Shown piece after piece: positions 28,151 to 41,066 of a stretch of 64,000 bases of DNA. Position 1 is the first letter of the stretch. Each line of letters starts with the position of its first letter. The DNA comes from Lates calcarifer (lineage: Eukaryota; Chordata; Actinopteri; Centropomidae). The stretch spans positions 23,769,643 through 23,833,642 of the forward strand of contig NC_066838.1 in the NCBI RefSeq assembly GCF_001640805.2, given 5' to 3'. Position numbers and translations under genes: made by a program. A model generated the notes under the pieces. The model did not search any database. It was given only the letters and a program-made list of their open reading frames with translations, and was not told the DNA's origin.

Positions 28151-28830
28151 TGCCAATACAAGCGTGGCACAGTAAATCTTGCATCAGGTATCACACAACT
28201 TTTTCCTGTTTATTTCTAGATCAAAGGAAAGTCATTGCTGTATTTCATTACAATTTACAACATGTATACTGCTTTTTTACAAGTCTATTCCTGAGCTAGT
28301 CGCTGCCTTTTATTATGCCTTTGTAAATTGTGCCGCAGTGTTAAGTTTCAATTTACTATCAATGTAAGCGGTCATTTCATTCAAGTAGGCCCAGTGCTGT
28401 TTCCCCCTACATCTGCCATAATGGTACTGCTACCGTGGAGCTAGCTATTTCCTCCAATCTGCTGTTTATGAATGTAAAGCAAAGAGATGGAAAAGGCAGC
28501 ACGAGACAAATCAAATGTGATAGTGTTCTCCATTGATTCTAAACAAACACACATGCTCTTTCTCAGTCTCTGCTTTCAGCACTTGATGTGTATAACGAGC
28601 CTTATCATTATGCACTATGTACTACTGCCTTTTTTTTCCTCAGTTGATAAACCTGACCACAATGCACTGCTCAACACACTGGAGTGCACACATCAAGAGG
28701 CCTCTTCTAATCCTGCCGGGGTACTTAGCAGGCATCAAAATTGGCGCAGAACTTTTCCAAAATCCACTGTCATAAATCCGATGATTTTTGAAAGGAGAGG
28801 GGGAGAGAGAAAGCCCTTTATTGGAGAGTC

Positions 28831-28862
28831 GTGTGTGTGTGTGTGTGTGTGTGTAGGGGGGG
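28831..28862. repeat. (GT)12 microsatellite followed by a G run
   Basis: Twelve GT units, then a TA-free junction into eight G residues. Slippage-prone on both halves. Confidence 0.95.
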
Positions 28863-29229
28863 GAGTGGATAATGTTGGACATAATCCAGCCTCTGACAGA
28901 GGAGGAGGGGGAGCCAGCATCGTTTACAGGGAGGCATATGCTCCCTCCCTTCACACAGACATGAACTACAGCAAAGCAACCTTTTACCAGCCAGTCAGAG
29001 AAGGATAATCTTTCCCCTCACAGCACAATGCAGGAGATTACATGGAGAACATGTCAGTCTGCACTGGATTTGCTAGACACTAGATCTCTTGTCCCTATCG
29101 ATTTGCAGGCTGCTCATTCATGTTTTCACACGGGTCTCACAGGCATAGAGGCCAAAAGCATATAGTTGGAGAAGCAGCCATTCTTTCCTTTCTGCTCTCT
29201 CACCCTCTTTGTGTGATTGGGTGCCTCAC

Positions 29230-29231
<2 letters not shown>

Positions 29232-29265
<34 letters not shown>
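29232..29265. repeat. (TG)17 microsatellite
   Basis: Seventeen uninterrupted TG units, the longest pure dinucleotide TG run in the window and a likely polymorphic marker. It can adopt Z-DNA. Confidence 0.95.
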
Positions 29266-29266
<1 letters not shown>

Positions 29267-32200
29267 ACGCTTCAGTTTGCACCAGCATTTGCACATACAT
29301 GATCACAACAGTGTCAATGTAACACCTGCTCCCGGGAAATGCGTTTTGTAATCACAGGACAAGTTAACCTCGACACCACATACTGCAGATGTTGTAATCC
29401 CTGGTGCTATTCTGTCGCTGTTGATTTGCTTCGGCGCAAGCACAATCATCGCCCTCATTTTAGGGGTTACAGTTTTCCCTAAAGCTTTGCATTATTAATC
29501 AATTATTACATTGCACGCCCCAACACAAATAACCGAAGCTGCTATAGTTTACACACTGCTGGACCCAGGTGGTTAAGACTTTCTCTACCATAAATAGGGT
29601 TCTTTCTCATGTGTTTTTACGAAATGCGTCACAGTAATTTAACTGATGGAAACAAAGCTCCATTGTTGTTAAGTAAAGCAGCTCAGGGAAGCATAGCTCC
29701 TTGGTTTATTGAACACATATGTGCCTAAACACGTACACCAATTTGACAAGTTAGCAAATCGTCCTTTGATATGGTTGCCAGTAAACTGCTTGTTCCATAA
29801 TGAAGTTGTTAAAGCAAATGAGGAAAAAGAAGCTAACAGAAAGTATCTTCACCCAAGTTACATATTACAAACACTTATCTAATTAAAATATGTAGCATGA
29901 AGAGAGAGAGACTACTGACACAATGTTTAACATACTGAAAACGACAACTAGTGACTTGTCGAAATAAACTTTATAGAAACTTTCCTCCAGAGAAGTTTTT
30001 GACACAGAGTAAAGTGGCAAAGAAAGTCTTTGGTGAGCTCTTGGTCCTGAATGACAAAAGCCTCCATATTTTATGCTACTTTGAAGAGGGCAGATTAAGG
30101 CCCATAGCAGTAGACTTTGACAGAGGAGTCCAGTGGACTCACAATGCCCATTTTAAGGAGCAGAAAACAAGAAGTCCTCACTCATGCGTTTCTTAGTGAT
30201 CAATATGCTAACTCGGGGAATGCTAAAATCGAGGCGGATGCTTGACAAAGATGGATAGATTTGCACCGTCCGTGAAATGTCACTGATTCAGTGGAGGATG
30301 TCACCTCAGGATCGCTCGGCTGTGTGATAAGCCTGACACATCAGCTTGGGGTGGAAAGTGGCGTGGCGCCACTCTCTCGCTCTCTCTTCCTGTCAGAGCA
30401 GACGGATGACAACGACCACCGCTACTGCAGGTCCGGTGGGACCCAGGTAAAAATGAACACAATTAAAAAATGGATGAGTTGCAATCTGTGGAGAAAAGTC
30501 AATGTGTGAGGTTTCGGGTGGTTAGCAACTGAGTGGTCACAGAAAAATAAAATCATTAATTTCAAGTGAGGGCTGTCAATCTAGATTTGATAGAAACACT
30601 CTGAAGTGCAGTTTTCTTTTTCTTTTTTTGATTAGTTCTAGATCTGAGCACTTGTGTTTATTTGCAAAAAAGTGAGCAAATTTCAGGCTGTTAAATAGCT
30701 TAAAGTTGCCACCTTGACACAGTACAATAGGTCCACATCTACTGTGATATATTCAGACTGACATACATCACTTTCATTTTCAGCACATCAGACACTCCTT
30801 GCTAGAGATTTCAGTGATAATGGGAACAAAGCTCTGTCATTTTCCATAGATAATGTAATTGCCATAGGGAATGAAGCCATAAAGACGGCAATAAAGGTTT
30901 TAATTTTACTGCCTTCTTCCAGAATTTGACCCTTTGTGATGCCCATATTTCCTTATACCCCGAGGCAGGCGCTCTGAGACTCCTCTCTCTATTTGTTCAA
31001 GATCAAAGGTCTGTCCAACAACAAGAAGCTCTGACAGGCTGCTTTGGCATATGTTGGGCCCATCTATTGCACTATGGGGAAGGTGAGAGAGTGAGAGCTT
31101 TCTAGCTTACTGTTTTCCTCATCACACTGTCAGAGAGGCTCGTCTCCAGAGACATTCGGCCAGTTTGTGTGGTCAAAACAAGAGAGTCACACAAGGGGGA
31201 AAACAGCAATCACCAGAGTGGTACTTTAGACTGACCCATAGCTTGACCTGCTGTCAAATTCAACACCTTGTTCCATTCTGATGCTCCCTTTTGGCTGATT
31301 TTGACTGATTGGTTTTGTTTTGCCTTGCCTTTTGTTGTTCCTCAGCTCTGCCGCCTTCTTCCTTCTCACTGCTAGGCAGCAGGTATCATATCTCATATTG
31401 TATCCCAAAGACTTTGATTGTAATCCTGTTGCTTTCTGAAGGAAAAACACCACAAGCTGACAGAAGACAAAGCACCATCCACCCACAGGATTCCAGGTAA
31501 CTAATAGCCCAGGTCAAAGTCTGTCCTTTTATTTATAATCCTCACCAGCATGAAATATGAAGGGGTAGATTGAGATGCATAACTTCACCCCCTTTTTTTG
31601 AAGCAGGAAGCCCTCAGACACCAAAAATGATGAAATGCTTTGGCTGAGAGGTAAACTATTAATAGACTCCTCCACCTGAAACTGTCACTGTGATCCCTGC
31701 TCTACAGCCCCACATCCACACCAGGAGCACCTTTCAGAGACCTGTGAAGGGCTGCTGAGAAGGACTATCACATATGCTGAGGTGCACACAGCACCTACTG
31801 TACAGAAGGCACGTTTATCCAGAGACCAACGTGTTTCATAATTGATAGTAGCATGCATGTGTCAGTAACTTCATGATGTGAAAGCAAAGTGTGGGCGTCC
31901 AGATATTTCATATTGTGCTGATTCTGTGTGTATAACTGCAAATCTGTTACAAAAGCCTTAAGTGTTGTTGAGTCAAATAGAGGATGATAGTAAAACAGGC
32001 ACGCCTGCATTTTTCATGGCCAACTAATTAGCCGTTTTCCCTAAGAAGCACAATAAGAGCTCTTGTGTGTGTCACTGCCGTCTGCCGCACATCATGAATA
32101 AAATGCTCATTTTTAAATATTTTGGGGACAACTTTCAGGATGTAAATCAGCCAGCAGTAAAGTTATGTCACAGGAAAAGTCACTGCTGGTAGCAACCACA

Positions 32201-34199
32201 TTCCACAAATGATCATTTATTACCCAACACTATTTTTAAGGGGGAAAATGGCAGCCTCCCTTTGTCAAATCTAACAAGGGAATAGCTTTCAGGTGCTTAT
32301 ACCACTATAACTCATCTCAGTGACCTTTTGAGCAGGAATTAGGGCACTTTCATCCTTGCTCAGGTGCTTGTTGGAGTCCATTAGCATTTTTAAAAAGTGC
32401 TTCGGAGTGTAAAGAAAAACAGGGAATACTTCATTAATAGACCTAGTGAACTTTAGCATGTTCGGTAAATTATGAGAAATGACCGGATAAAGGATGATGA
32501 TAGCATTCCTACAGACTTAACATTAAAGCACCATCTACTGACTAACAAGTTGAACAGTGTGGGTTTATTTTATCCCCCAACGCTGTATCTATTTTTGCAA
32601 AGTACAGTATTTCATATTGGAGCTAAAATCCATGACAACTTCAAGCACACGTAGCAATCACAAGTTCATATTTCCTTCCTTCAAATGTTCAGTTCTTCCT
32701 TTATCATTATTCTCCAATTCAACATGCTCCTCCTTCAGGGAAATTACATAGCCAACCACCTAATCCCAGTCGTGGCGAGTGCTATTCCACGCTAGCAGAC
32801 CAAATTAAACATCTCACTGAGATTGCTGAGAGAGACAGGACGTACAGTCGTCTAACCCATTCTCTATTTTTGAAGCTTCTAAATAATTCATAGATAAAAC
32901 AAAACACAACAAATACCTTGAGACGCGTGCTACCCAGTAAGTTAATCCCACAAAATGAAATAGAACTTTATCTTGCAGCTCAAATTGAAGCAATACCGTG
33001 ATATTAAAGTGTGAAAGAGAACACAAACACTGCAACAAATTACAAAATGCCAGGGGGACCAACAACAGTATTACAGAGGATGGCCAAATACCATTTCATT
33101 TTAGAGCGTGGGACATGCAGTTCAATGCTGTCGTTATTGTCAATAAATTCTAACATGCAAGCTAGTTGGACTCATCACCACCAGTGTCATATATACAATC
33201 ATGATGTAGCTGCATGATCAACTTGGGTAATTCACAATTGTGCACTGTCAGAGATATCATGCAAGACCAGCAAAAAATACTGATTATAATCAAGAGGGAA
33301 AAAAAAATCAACAGCTCCCAAGTTTTGTGTGAATCAACCCTGTAAGAAACTCCACAATCCTAATGTGCCAGACTGTGTTGAGATGTCATACCTTCTGCTG
33401 TCTGCTGCTCGTTTTGTATTACCAATTTCCCTGTGATCAAAAGCATTAATCTAAAAAAAGGGGATATCTGAGTGCAAATATCATCTTTATATGGCCATTA
33501 CTTATTAATCTTTATGTTCATTCCGGGGCCACTAAGTCATGTCACCTAGATGTCCTCTGAAAGCAAATGGCTCGAAACAGAATATTGAATTACATGTTCC
33601 CCCTATTTACTGGAAAAGCAGGTCTTGAAGATAGAAAGCAAGGTGATATTTACAGTAGCCTGCAGCAGCATGATGTGCCCTGCCAAATCACAACTCAGGT
33701 GGGCCAAGATGCTCCTCCATGTTGGGGAGAGGACAAGACTGTGCCACACAGGGACATACAGAGAAAACACTCATATCTACAAACTGCATTTGTGAAATTA
33801 TACTCAACATAAACAATTAGTGGTGTTGGATTAAGTAATTTTTTTTGCACTTTCCTGACATCATCTGTCAGTCAAAATGTGGCCTGTACAGTATTTTTTC
33901 TGGCCTTTTTGTTGGCAGACATTTTGACATGTCATGGTAGGAAAAGCACAGGAGTAAATCATAAAATTAATGATGGCTGAATTCCATTTAGCTGCCTCAG
34001 ATTCAGGGTCCTGTTATTGCGTGTGCATGTTGGCTCACACTGCCATGGTTTACTGGGACAGAGCCATTGTTCATGTTATTAGTAACACCTGTGCTTTTCC
34101 GTCTATGACAAGTCAAAATGTCTGCTGTGAAAAAAGGCATATTAGATTTCAGTACAGGCCATTTTTTGTTTTGTCAGTTTTGCTATGTTGACTATCGCT

Positions 34200-34775
34200 G
34201 TTAAAGAATAGCTCTGGTATTTTTGAACCGGGGCCTTATTTTCCAATGTTTTTGGATGCAAATGAGTGGTAGGGACAAAAATATTTGGAATCAGTGCAGT
34301 AATGAGCAAGTACAGTGTACCCAGTGTAATCCAGTGGGTAATTGTCCACACCAAAGTACATCCACTAAAGTGCTTAGTTTGCCACTGACAGGCTCAGATT
34401 GTTATTAAAAGTGTCAAGTGACAATGATGTGTATACGATTCCTACAGAGATAGACCTTTTTATTAAACAGTAAGATCCTTTTTGTTTATCCAGAAACACC
34501 ACTATATCTCACTACCAGACTCCACTGATAAAAACAATAATTTTTACCCCACAGAACACAACAGTTGCTGGATAACACTGCCTTACTCAGTTAATTTACA
34601 AAAAACAAATAAACTAACCGATTGAGGCAGCTGTATTCCAGCAACTTTCATGTTCAGCAAGGTAAAATCACAGTTTTTGTCTATGGAGCCTGGTATGTTG
34701 GTATGGTGATGTTTCTGGTCAAACAAAAAGATCAATCTCAGTAGGAATCCTGTCCATAAACTTAAACTCTTTAGT
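34200..34775. mobile_element. Foldback-type dispersed repeat, copy B
   Basis: The left arm (34200-34590) matches the reverse complement of 13830-14140. The right arm (about 34660-34775) is an inverted, diverged copy of part of the left arm: TCTATGGAGCCTGGT..GTTTCTGGTCAAACAAAAAGATC..TAGGAATCCTGTCCATAA against CGATTCCTACAG..GATCCTTTTTGTTTATCCAGAAAC..CCAGACTCCACTGA. Inverted arms without coding sequence fit a nonautonomous foldback or MITE-like element. Confidence 0.7.
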
Positions 34776-36797
34776 TCTTGTTAATGTCACAAAAAGAAAT
34801 ATCTGAAAATTCCCATTTCACTTGCATTTCACTATTTACATTCTGCTAATTCAAATTTTAAGACAGCTTATTCATTAAAATATTAATCAATGCTTCTGTG
34901 AGCTGGCTTTTTCTGTAGTTTAAATAATTTTTAATCAATTTGCAAAGCAGCAAATGAAACTTTATCTTTTAAGATGGACAGATTTTCCTGATAAATATAC
35001 ACAGCTTTTGACACAATAACCTCTGCGGCATGATTTAATTTCCTAATGATGATATGGGACTGTTTAAAAGAAACACTTAGAGGTACAGATAGTGTGGCAT
35101 ACGAACAAGAACGCTTTATGGTTAATAAAGTGTTTTGATCATCATATATAGGACTGGGGAAACAGGTGCAGATGAAACAACTGGAACACATGGTGGAAGC
35201 CAGAAGCTCAGCACACCTGTTCCCTTCCTGCTTAACAGCCTCGCAGTGGATCGTCTCTGGAGCACAAAATAACTTCCATCTCGCACACACAGCACACATT
35301 TCTCCAATTCTAATAGCACAGAGATGGAGAACAGACATTTGTCCCTTTTAGGGCCAATAGCAATGGTGATAAATGAAAGCAGGACTCTTTCTCTATGCTG
35401 CTGGAAGATCTTAATGCGTTTTCCCCTGGTCTGTGTAGACAGAGCACTCCACAGGGAGGGAGGGGAGGATAAGTAACTATAGGAGGTGGTAATGGTGTTG
35501 GTATCGGCTGGTGTTGTTTGCCCTAGCTGTATTGAAGCGATGGTCCCTGAGGAGCCTGGCACAGGGAGCTGGGTTTGTCAACCTTGTCTGAGGGACTTAA
35601 TATGAAAACAACACTAATGAGAACCATTTCCATTGCTCTGTTTATTTTCAGAGATGCATTGAGCGGGGCATACGCACGGCTCAGTGATCGCACGTTGCAT
35701 TGCATTCATTATGGGGCCCTGGATGGGCTACTGATACATTACACACAAACACACTTATAATTGCATTTTTTTATTGTTCAGTGCTACTTTTAATGCTGCA
35801 CTGAAGCAAAATAGGCTCCATCTGACCAAACACATTCATAAGGTTATGCATCTGGTCTGCATTTTTATTCTTTTAGAAATTCTGACTAAAAGCTAAAAAT
35901 TAGATATATTTAATACAGATTGAATGACTAGAGCAAAAAACTATATCTATACCCATAGTGTGTATTCTATAGTATCTGAAGGGGTACTCTCTTCATCAAT
36001 AAATGACAAGCTTCAGCAGACAAGTATCATTTCCTCAAGCAAAATGAATCCTCCCGTGTCCATCTATTCACTCACAGACATGCCATTTTGAAAATCTCTC
36101 TAAAGTGACATTACTCTAGAGATTGAAACCACTATTTCATTGAGCAGAAAATTGCTATTGAATTTGGAGCTGAATAATTGGAAGCCATGTTCCAATGCAA
36201 CCCGCTGAAAAAGGTAGAGTTATGTTTTACTGTCACACTCAAACCAATGACATTCTGAAGCTGAGCGGCACAAATGGTATGGGTATTGTTGGATGGGACA
36301 TTGCTCTCCTTTGTATATGAGCCATATCAAGCAAGGAGTTGGAAGGCAATCTGGAAAGGATGCAATTCGCTTTGATTTGATAGAAGGCAATGAATGGAAT
36401 AAAATAAATAAATATCAGCATCCTAAAGAAAAGGTACAAGCATTCAGCTGTGCAGTTACATTTGTTGTATAGCCAAAAAATACTGGCAATACTGAAATTT
36501 GAAACATGGACAAATTCTTCAGTCAACAATTTTTGTGCAGCTTTACAGGAAAATTCTGGGAAATTTTCTTTGTTCAATCTGTAAAATGAATTAAATGTTT
36601 ATTATACATATAAAATGTTACGTTTACATGCATCTGTATCAAAAGTGAGACAATATTCCTCCTGATGTGGTAAGAATTTCAACGGCCTCTTGACAAAATT
36701 CACATTTACAAAACTGCAGCCATTTAAGAAAAGAATAACTGCTTCAGTAGCTCTTTATCTGTTTGCTGGATTTCTTGTGTTGAGGTTGGTGGCACTG

Positions 36798-36833
36798 CCC
36801 CCCCACCCCCCTCCCCCCTTCCCTGCCCCTCCC
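36798..36833. repeat. Cytosine-run tract (G-quadruplex potential on minus strand)
   Basis: Six runs of three to seven C residues separated by one or two bases. The minus strand therefore carries at least four G-tracts with very short loops, the pattern of a stable quadruplex. It may also bind SP/KLF or MAZ proteins. No gene start is seen beside it. Confidence 0.75.
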
Positions 36834-36975
36834 TTCATCCAGTGATCGTTTTGTGAACCTGTTAGCCTGTCATTGGTTTAGAGACTCCAAATGACCCTGT
36901 GTTTCTGCAGAAGACTCATTCATCCCCTCCCTCTCCCTCCCCAGGCCACTGGCAATACTGATGACCACCAGAAAG

Positions 36976-37057
36976 ACACACACGCACGGACACACACACG
37001 TCTTCCAGACAGACATTAGCACATGCACACACACACATTCACACATACACACACACG
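36976..37057. repeat. Interrupted (CA)n region
   Basis: CA runs of four to six units separated by GCAC, GGAC and short unique pieces. It explains the cysteine/valine-rich open frame on the minus strand. Confidence 0.85.
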
Positions 37058-37129
37058 CTGATGGCTGCTGTGGTTTGCTGGTGTAATGTGCTTTGTTGTG
37101 TGAAGGTATCAATCAGAGGGGAGCAGATT

Positions 37130-37380
37130 ATTAGAGTGTCTGAAAGAGATCAAACAATGTTGCCGTCTGCACCCACACATGGCTGATTTACAGGCAGGCT
37201 GATAAAGTACTGCAGCTCTCTGTCAGGGGCTACATGACGGCTCGCCGCGCTCTTAGGATAAATTATTGCAGAGGCCCGCGGTAATGTCTCTCCACCTAGC
37301 AACCAGCCGCCCCAGCCGCTGCCAGGGGAGCCCTGCCTCGTCTGCCATAATGGCACTGTGTCCAGGGTCAGCAGTTACTG
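37130..37380. promoter_or_regulatory. Candidate regulatory block with RFX-type half site
   Basis: This is a GC-richer block free of simple repeats, bounded by CA tracts. It contains CCTAGCAAC at 37294-37302, a strong match to the RFX half site. Regulatory function is inferred from appearance only. Confidence 0.25.
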
Positions 37381-37402
37381 TATCGTAGCGGGGTGGGAGG
37401 GA

Positions 37403-37452
37403 TATATACACACACACACGCTTGAATGCACGCGCGTGCACGCTCGCGCGCC
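37403..37452. repeat. Alternating purine-pyrimidine tract (TA/CA then CG)
   Basis: TATATACACACACACACG is followed after a short break by GCACGCGCGTGCACGCTCGCGCGCC. The CG-alternating part is unusual in CpG-poor intergenic DNA and has Z-DNA potential. Confidence 0.75.
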
Positions 37453-40400
37453 GTTTCTCGTTTGTCTCTACACCTGCCATTGGAAGCAATGCCAAAAGAC
37501 ACTCAGGGATGACTACAGGAGGACTGAGTGGACACGGGGGAGGCGCTGATGTCTCGCTACAATTTTGCAGTAGAGCAACATTTTGAAAAACTGACGCCAC
37601 TGTCCCAAACAAGCCAGCACCAAGAGAGGAGGTGCCACCATTATCAAAAAATAAAGCTTGGCAAAAACATTATAGAAAGCCATTTGTAACACTAAGTCTG
37701 ATCTCACTTGTGTGATTGGCCGAGAGGCAATTTCACAGACACATTATTTCATACTAAGGTGTCGCTAACTGTCTCTGTTCTTATGTCAGCATGCAAACCT
37801 TCACAAAAACAATCGCCTCCTGATTGATAGGAGCCTAATAGGGACATTTTTATGTGCTGGTGTTTTTATGACAAAACACAGTATCTACTTAATCCACCTT
37901 CCAAAACAAGACTACATATTTTGAGCTGTGCTTTAGCAGACAGTGACAAAGATAGATATATAGACAGATAGGCAGGAATCAAAATGAATAAGTCACCACA
38001 CAGAAATGGATTTCACTTACAGATGACGCATAACTATTTTATATCCCGCTGAGTTCCTGGCCTTTTATTTACTCAAGATGGCTTTTTTTTCCTGCACACT
38101 GAGCAAGGTCAGAGAAAGTAGATTTCACCCTAGAAATTGGCAGGGAAGACGCGGGGCTGCAAAAAGAGGGAAGGAAAACTATACAGAGATGCTAAAAGAT
38201 AGATGCTGTCGATTGAGCGCAATGAATATTTTACTGAGACTTTCTCCATTAGAGCTTTTCAACAGTATCTTTCTATACAAAACAGAGTGTAAAAAATAAA
38301 AAACAAAAACAGCCAAAAAAACAAAAAAACATCTAGAACTAAGCTGGTCCACAGTCAGGAGTTCAGAAACTGGCTTTGGCAAGTCGTCTGCCATTTTAGT
38401 AGTGACTGGGTGATCGCCTTCTCCCTGCCCCCTCCCCTGTGTTATCTCGCTCAAAGCAGTGCCATCCCTCCATTGTAATAATGCCGCTTCCCAGCAGCCC
38501 TTGGAATGACCTTTCTTTAATTAACTGCATCTTGATGAGCAGATCTACATAGAATGTGAAGGTTAATTAATGAAGTATCACTGCTTAGTCTTAAAACCAT
38601 CACCTAGCGGATGACAGCCAGCCCACCACTCTCAATTTTACCCCCCGATCTCATTAGCAATGGTAGGCCAATGGACAGCTCGGCTGTGGCCAGTGGATCT
38701 CAAGTAAATTGTATCAAAGCCCTTTGATATCCTTCATATGGCTACATAAGACCATACTCTGACTCTACACTTTGAATAATATATGAGTAATGCTCACAAA
38801 TACACACACACATTCTTGCATCACATAATGTGTTCATGTTTTTCTCTGAGGTATGAATCTAGTCAGCAACCCCATAAATAATTCAAATGAAGGTAAAATA
38901 ATATTTCAATTAAGATCCATGTAATCTGTTTCCTGCAAACAAATACATGATGGATGGTGATGGATAATTCTTGTATTATTGCACAGTTTCATCTTGATAA
39001 GCTTTCGGTTTCCGTGTGATTTCATTTCAGGGCACATCTCAGCGTTGCTTATCACTGCAATTTGGAAAGAAGATCCACATTAGCAAATGTTTCCCAACTA
39101 CTAAAAGTGTCTTCGTATGGCAGCTTAAGCTGGTAAAAGATGGGACGATGATGATCCAGGGTCTACTGTTACAGCACATTTCCCAAAACTGGCTGTGCTC
39201 ACACAGCTTTTTGTCTATCTATAATCTATCAGAGTGGGGGATGAGACGAGCTATCACCTCAGTATGCACAGCACTTAGAGCACAAACGCTAGGTGGACAT
39301 GTGACACTATCCATCACCATGGATGCTAGTTTTTGTTGCTGTTGATTGCAAGGTTTCCCTCCTGGGTATCACAGGCCAGTCGAGCCACCTGGGCTCATTT
39401 ACCTCCCCACCTGGCCTGGACACTGGAAAATTAAACTGAAAGTATCCAAGATTACTACCCTGGGCTGGGTTTTCTGGCTCCTTTCATGTTGAATGAAAGC
39501 CCCAGTCAAAAGGGGATGATTTTAGAATTCATTCAGATTTTGCACCCAATTGAATATTGTGCAGTTCTGTCATTATCCTGCTATAAATCTGCCAGCTTGT
39601 ATGCATCGTATGCAGTTTCACTGACACCTAACAACTTCTCTGAGTGACTCTGTGTGCTGCTGTAGCATTTACAGATGTGCATGTAAATCTCCATCAGGAA
39701 GCACTATTGTCTCTGTATCAGTATTTCTCAGCGCTGAGAAATATGATTGAGGTTCTCCAAGTAACCTTGCTTTAGCCCTAAAGTCAAAGCTGGACTTCAG
39801 GCAGCAGCAGAGGCACAAAACAACTTCCACAAGACAGCGGAGTTTGACAAGCACGTGTTTATCCTTTTTATCCAATACCTGCAGAATAAAGAATGAAATA
39901 TGACACATACACCCAGACCATCTGGATACAGCTAACCCACAAGCAAAGCAACCAGTCTCTATTTGTTTCTCTTAGCGCTACAAAGTTATTGATTCTTACC
40001 ATTTACCACTACAACCTTCTGAAAGCAGACACAACCTCATATGTAAAAGCTGACATGGATGACTTCATGACAGGCTAACAAAGAGTGATACCCCCTGCTG
40101 TCTCTTACTCCTGTCTGTGTATTTAAAGAACACAATTGAATAGCATTAGTTAGTGTTATATCTAAACCATATTTGTATCCAGAATGAAAATGATTTCCAA
40201 GCCTCATTTATGGATCAACTCATAAAAAAAAAGACAGAGCAAAATTCCATTTTGTTTCTCATAAATTGTTAAGATTTTGCCAGAGTAAACTTGGTCCCTA
40301 ATTGGTGTAGCTTTTTGCTACCACTGATACAGTGTCACACCTTCACTGATGACTGTCAGGTAAACTTTCTATATAGAAGTATTTCTCTCCGTTGAAGCGT

Positions 40401-41010
40401 CTATCTGATTTCCCTTTCAGCACCTCGAATGACACCCCACTAAAAGCTGGCACAATACGCTTCCCGCACACAACGCTGTCACCAAAGACAACTTGGGAGA
40501 AGCGAGTGTTTTGAGAGTTTGAAACAAAATAGCTGGTGCAGCATTTCCCCATTTCCGTCTGAAATCCTTGACACCAGAGGATTTACAGTGAAGTGAAGTG
40601 AGGTGGGTGCTGTATGGAACGAGCTGTGGGGGCTGAGTTAGCTGTGGTGGGGTGGGGGGTCCACGCTACACTCATGCTGACAGGGATCCTCCCTGTAGCG
40701 CATGCTTTTTTTTCCATTAGTTCCTTACTCACTCTCTTGCCCTCCAGACCCGCAGAGTGAGGAAGATTTAAGTGGCCAGTCAAGTGAAATCCCCAAGGTT
40801 TGGCAGGTGTGAGGTCTGGCTTCATTATCTACAGACACCTCTGTCCAATTATGAGCCTTGCTCCCTCTGTGACGATGATGATGCCGTGTGTGTGTGTCTG
40901 TAGGTGTGTGTGTGCAGGGCATGAATAAGCCACCCTCATTGTTATCTGTCTAACTATCAAGATTCCCTCCTCCATCATGACATCACTGACAACTTCACAC
41001 AAAAAAAATG

Positions 41011-41066
41011 CACGTGTGCGCACACACATTCGCACATCATACATGCATGCGCACACACACATGCAC
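41011..41066. repeat. Interrupted CA/GC alternating tract
   Basis: GTGTGCGCACACACA, ATGCATGCGCACACACACATGCA and similar alternating purine-pyrimidine pieces. ORFs on both strands here are composition artefacts. Confidence 0.8.

Larger units (their letters stand above)
26841..34199. other. Gene-free interval
   Basis: No coding region is supported. The 173-codon frame at 28487-29008 and its antisense partner both cross a (GT)n tract. A 14-A run lies at 27119-27132. The block at about 27600-27830 (few simple repeats, inverted CCAAT boxes such as CAATTGGACAATCAGCC) looks conserved. The rest is AT-rich unique-looking DNA with three microsatellites. Confidence 0.6.

Noticed and set aside
28487..29008. 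173-codon plus-strand open frame
   Set aside because: It crosses the (GT)12 and G-run tract (Cys-Val repeat) and has no domain.
29951..30196. 81-codon open frame with a protein-like composition
   Set aside because: I do not recognise it, it has no homologous phrase that I know, and no exon-like borders in phase with neighbours. It could be an old pseudogene piece but there is no support.
35122..35562. 146-codon minus-strand open frame and an overlapping 135-codon frame
   Set aside because: Two overlapping frames of similar length on the same strand, neither with a domain; this looks like composition.
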